Shown: piece by piece, positions 5,536-7,217 of the stretch
Layout of the letters: each line of letters starts with the position of its first letter
How positions within the stretch are numbered: the first letter of the stretch is position 1
DNA from: Clostridia bacterium
GTDB lineage: Bacteria; Bacillota; Clostridia; Christensenellales; UBA1242
Assembly (NCBI GenBank): GCA_028704215.1
Contig: JAQVLJ010000039.1
Location: 1-7,217, forward strand
DNA length: 7,217 bases
Direction of reading: 5' to 3'
Notes under the pieces: model-generated
Told to the model about the DNA's origin: nothing
Database searches by the model: none
The model's input: only the letters and a program-made list of their open reading frames with translations
Made by a program: the position numbers and the translations under genes

Positions 5536-7106
5536 TCTTGATGGTATTAAGTATAGTAAATGCATCGGTTTTGGGTTGTTACTCCCAAAAACTTTTTCAT
5601 ATTTTACAACTTAAAAGTTACAAAACAAATGAGTTTTTGAAATGGTATATTTCGAATAAGGTTTATTTATTTGACTTATTTTTTTCTATGCTTTCAATTT
5701 TGTTTTGTCTAGTTATAAATGTCGCCAACATATTTATAAAAAACGTTTTCATCTCAGTTATTGGTATACTTTTTTATTTTGTATGCGTGGTGGCGTTCAT
5801 AAATCGTAAGTCGGCAAGTTATCAAAAAGTCAAGTTTGTTAAAACATTACGAATGATACGCTTGTTTATTACATACTTTTTTTTAAATATCATCATTTGC
5901 TTTATTTTGAATATGTGGTTCAAAAATATCTATTTTTTGTTTTATGCTGCTATTCCGCTGAACATTGTGATAAACGCATTGCTTTTGTGTTTGGCAAAAA
6001 TAATTAATGATCCGATTGAAAAAATGGTGAACTACTATTACATTTTGAAAAGCAAAAACAAACTTAGTAAGATGCCTGAACTTATTAAAGTCGGCATAAC
6101 GGGAAGTGCTGGCAAAACGAGTGTAAAAAACATATTAAGTCACATCTTGTCTGTCAAGTACAAGGTTTTTGCAACTCCAAATAGTTACAATACGCCAATG
6201 GGTATATGTAGATCTATTAACGAGCAGTTGCCTTATGATGCCGAAGTATTTATAGCCGAGTTGGGTGCAAAGCAAAAAAATGATATAAAATATTTGTGTG
6301 AGTATCTTAATGTAGATTTTGGAATTGTAACATCTGTTTCAAAGCAACATATATCTACTTTTAAGACAATGAATAATATATTTTTAACAAAAAAAGAATT
6401 GCCAGATTTTTTGACTAATAAGTTATGTGTGTTTAACATTGACGATGTTTGTTGCGAAAAAATGTATGTCAATAAAACAGGCGAAAAATGTGGTGTGAGT
6501 ATAAAAATTGCTTCAACGGATATTTATGCAACAGACATAAAGGTTGATAATTTCATTACAAAATTTGTTTTGCATTTTGAAGGCAAATCTTATGACGTGA
6601 CTACTTGCCTTTTGGGAAGCCATAATGTTACAAACATATTGTTAGCCACAGCGCTTGCGATACATTTTAATATAAAAGTCGAAGATGTAATTGCTCGCAT
6701 TCGAACATTAAAACAGGTACCGCACAGGCTGGAATACATCAAGTCAAATAATGGTATAAATATTTTAGATGACTCATTTAATTGTAGTCCAATCAGTAGC
6801 GAAAATGCTCTCAATGTTTTGCAAAGTTGTATGGGAAAGAAAGTAGTATGTACTCCTGGAATTGTTGAAGGTGGAAAAGAACAACATCAAATTAACTATG
6901 CTTTGGCAAAAAAAATTAGTGAAGTTGCAGACGAAATAATTGTGGTTGGTGATACAAATAGATATTCGCTTAGTCATGGTTTGGACTCAACAAAAAAAAT
7001 CTATTATGTAAAAAATTTAAAAGAAGCACAATTTTTATTTTCAAAAATTCTCGTTTCAAACGATACATTGTTGTTATTAAATGATTTGCCAGATGATTAT
7101 AGTTAA
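5523..7106 (+). CDS. murF: MurF-type Mur ligase with N-terminal multi-pass membrane domain
   Basis: This looks like UDP-MurNAc-tripeptide--D-Ala-D-Ala ligase, the ATP-dependent enzyme that finishes the stem pentapeptide. It has 527 residues against about 450 for soluble MurF. The extra about 170 are an N-terminal domain with about five hydrophobic segments (roughly 2-18, 48-70, 73-94, 111-131, 135-159), anchoring the enzyme in the membrane. The ligase follows: P-loop GITGSAGKTS (191-200), NSYNTPMG (220-227), ELGAKQKNDI (246-255), TKKEL with probable carbamylated Lys290, GSHNVTN (365-371), PHRLE (400-404), DDSFN (416-420) and TPGIVEGG (444-451). The substitute for the MurF HLE/FGS motif is QHISTF (275-280), and the usual KGSR end is replaced by NDLPDDYS. 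The start overlaps the hydrolase stop by 13 bases with no clear ribosome site; an ATG at 5541 is possible. It ends inside the convergent rimI stop. Main-pathway MurF or specialised paralogue cannot be told here. Confidence 0.88.
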   Translation: MYYIILMVLSIVNASVLGCYSQKLFHILQLKSYKTNEFLKWYISNKVYLFDLFFSMLSILFCLVINVANIFIKNVFISVIGILFYFVCVVAFINRKSASYQKVKFVKTLRMIRLFITYFFLNIIICFILNMWFKNIYFLFYAAIPLNIVINALLLCLAKIINDPIEKMVNYYYILKSKNKLSKMPELIKVGITGSAGKTSVKNILSHILSVKYKVFATPNSYNTPMGICRSINEQLPYDAEVFIAELGAKQKNDIKYLCEYLNVDFGIVTSVSKQHISTFKTMNNIFLTKKELPDFLTNKLCVFNIDDVCCEKMYVNKTGEKCGVSIKIASTDIYATDIKVDNFITKFVLHFEGKSYDVTTCLLGSHNVTNILLATALAIHFNIKVEDVIARIRTLKQVPHRLEYIKSNNGINILDDSFNCSPISSENALNVLQSCMGKKVVCTPGIVEGGKEQHQINYALAKKISEVADEIIVVGDTNRYSLSHGLDSTKKIYYVKNLKEAQFLFSKILVSNDTLLLLNDLPDDYS

Positions 7107-7217
7107 AAAATTTCCTTTGACATTTCGATTGCATCGCTTCCGTTTTTGTAATAATTTTTTCTTACTCTTCTAGTACCATAACCCAATTTGCTATACAAAC
7201 ATATAGCGTCAAAATTT
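7103..7217 (-). CDS. rimI: RimI-type GNAT N-acetyltransferase, C-terminal 37 codons, cut by window edge
   Basis: The minus strand from the right edge reads 37 sense codons and a TAA, in a frame that enters from outside the window. The peptide contains NFDAICLYSKLGYG, then RKNYYKNGSDAIEM, which is the C-terminal signature of ribosomal-protein-S18-alanine acetyltransferase RimI (LYxKxGF, a basic R-K-YY stretch, G-x-DAI-x-M). This part holds the end of the acetyl-CoA-binding GNAT fold. In Bacillota rimI normally sits with tsaE, tsaB and tsaD, which would lie further right. It is convergent to murF and their stops overlap in the tetranucleotide TTAA at 7103-7106. Another GNAT of the same subfamily cannot be excluded from so short a piece. 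Confidence 0.8.
   Translation of the reverse strand, partial: NFDAICLYSKLGYGTRRVRKNYYKNGSDAIEMSKEIF

Noticed and set aside
6233..6977. Minus-strand open frames of 67-79 codons within murF
   Set aside because: They are antisense to conserved Mur ligase motifs and have no ribosome sites or recognisable protein features.
7126..7136. Small hairpin CGAT-TGC-ATCG after murF as a terminator
   Set aside because: The stem is only four base pairs and the sequence codes for the conserved DAI segment of RimI.
1..7217. Recoding of TGA as Trp, as in some AT-rich Mollicutes-like lineages
   Set aside because: No gene here ends in TGA, but the Trp residues are written TGG (for example in the hydrolase) and no in-frame TGA occurs inside the conserved genes, so the standard code fits.

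Overview
The window is AT-rich bacterial DNA using the standard genetic code. Trp is written TGG, the complete genes end in TAA or TAG, and the better ribosome sites are Shine-Dalgarno sequences such as GGAGG. The type IIA topoisomerase pair, the overlap of an alpha/beta hydrolase with a membrane-anchored MurF, and the low GC point to a low-GC Bacillota, most likely an anaerobic clostridial lineage that makes peptidoglycan. This placement rests on family resemblance only.

Layout. Positions 1-3074 (minus strand) hold a two-gene topoisomerase operon. A complete GyrB/ParE subunit is followed after 42 bases by the first 363 codons of the GyrA/ParC subunit, which runs off the left edge. Upstream on the same strand is a 131-residue cytidine-deaminase-family enzyme (3157-3552) with the spacing of blasticidin S deaminase and its own very good sigma-A promoter. 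Next is a D-alanine--D-alanine ligase family gene (3609-4721), still on the minus strand. It diverges across a short AT-rich gap from a plus-strand pair: an alpha/beta hydrolase (4750-5535) overlapping by 13 bases a MurF-type Mur ligase with an N-terminal multi-pass membrane domain (5523-7106). The MurF gene ends tail-to-tail with the last 37 codons of a RimI-type N-acetyltransferase (minus strand, cut by the right edge). The two stop codons share one TTAA.

How the genes work together. ParE and ParC form the A2B2 type II topoisomerase that untangles chromosomes. Ddl makes a D-Ala-D-Ala dipeptide, and MurF attaches that dipeptide to UDP-MurNAc-tripeptide, so the divergent block 3609-7106 holds two consecutive steps of peptidoglycan precursor synthesis. 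The hydrolase locked in translation to MurF has no known role in the pathway. This trio (Ddl variant, hydrolase, membrane MurF) is the most interesting part of the window. The deaminase and RimI look like independent housekeeping or accessory genes.

Coding density is very high: no gap exceeds 82 bases, and I see no tRNA, rRNA, CRISPR, insertion sequence or convincing intrinsic terminator.
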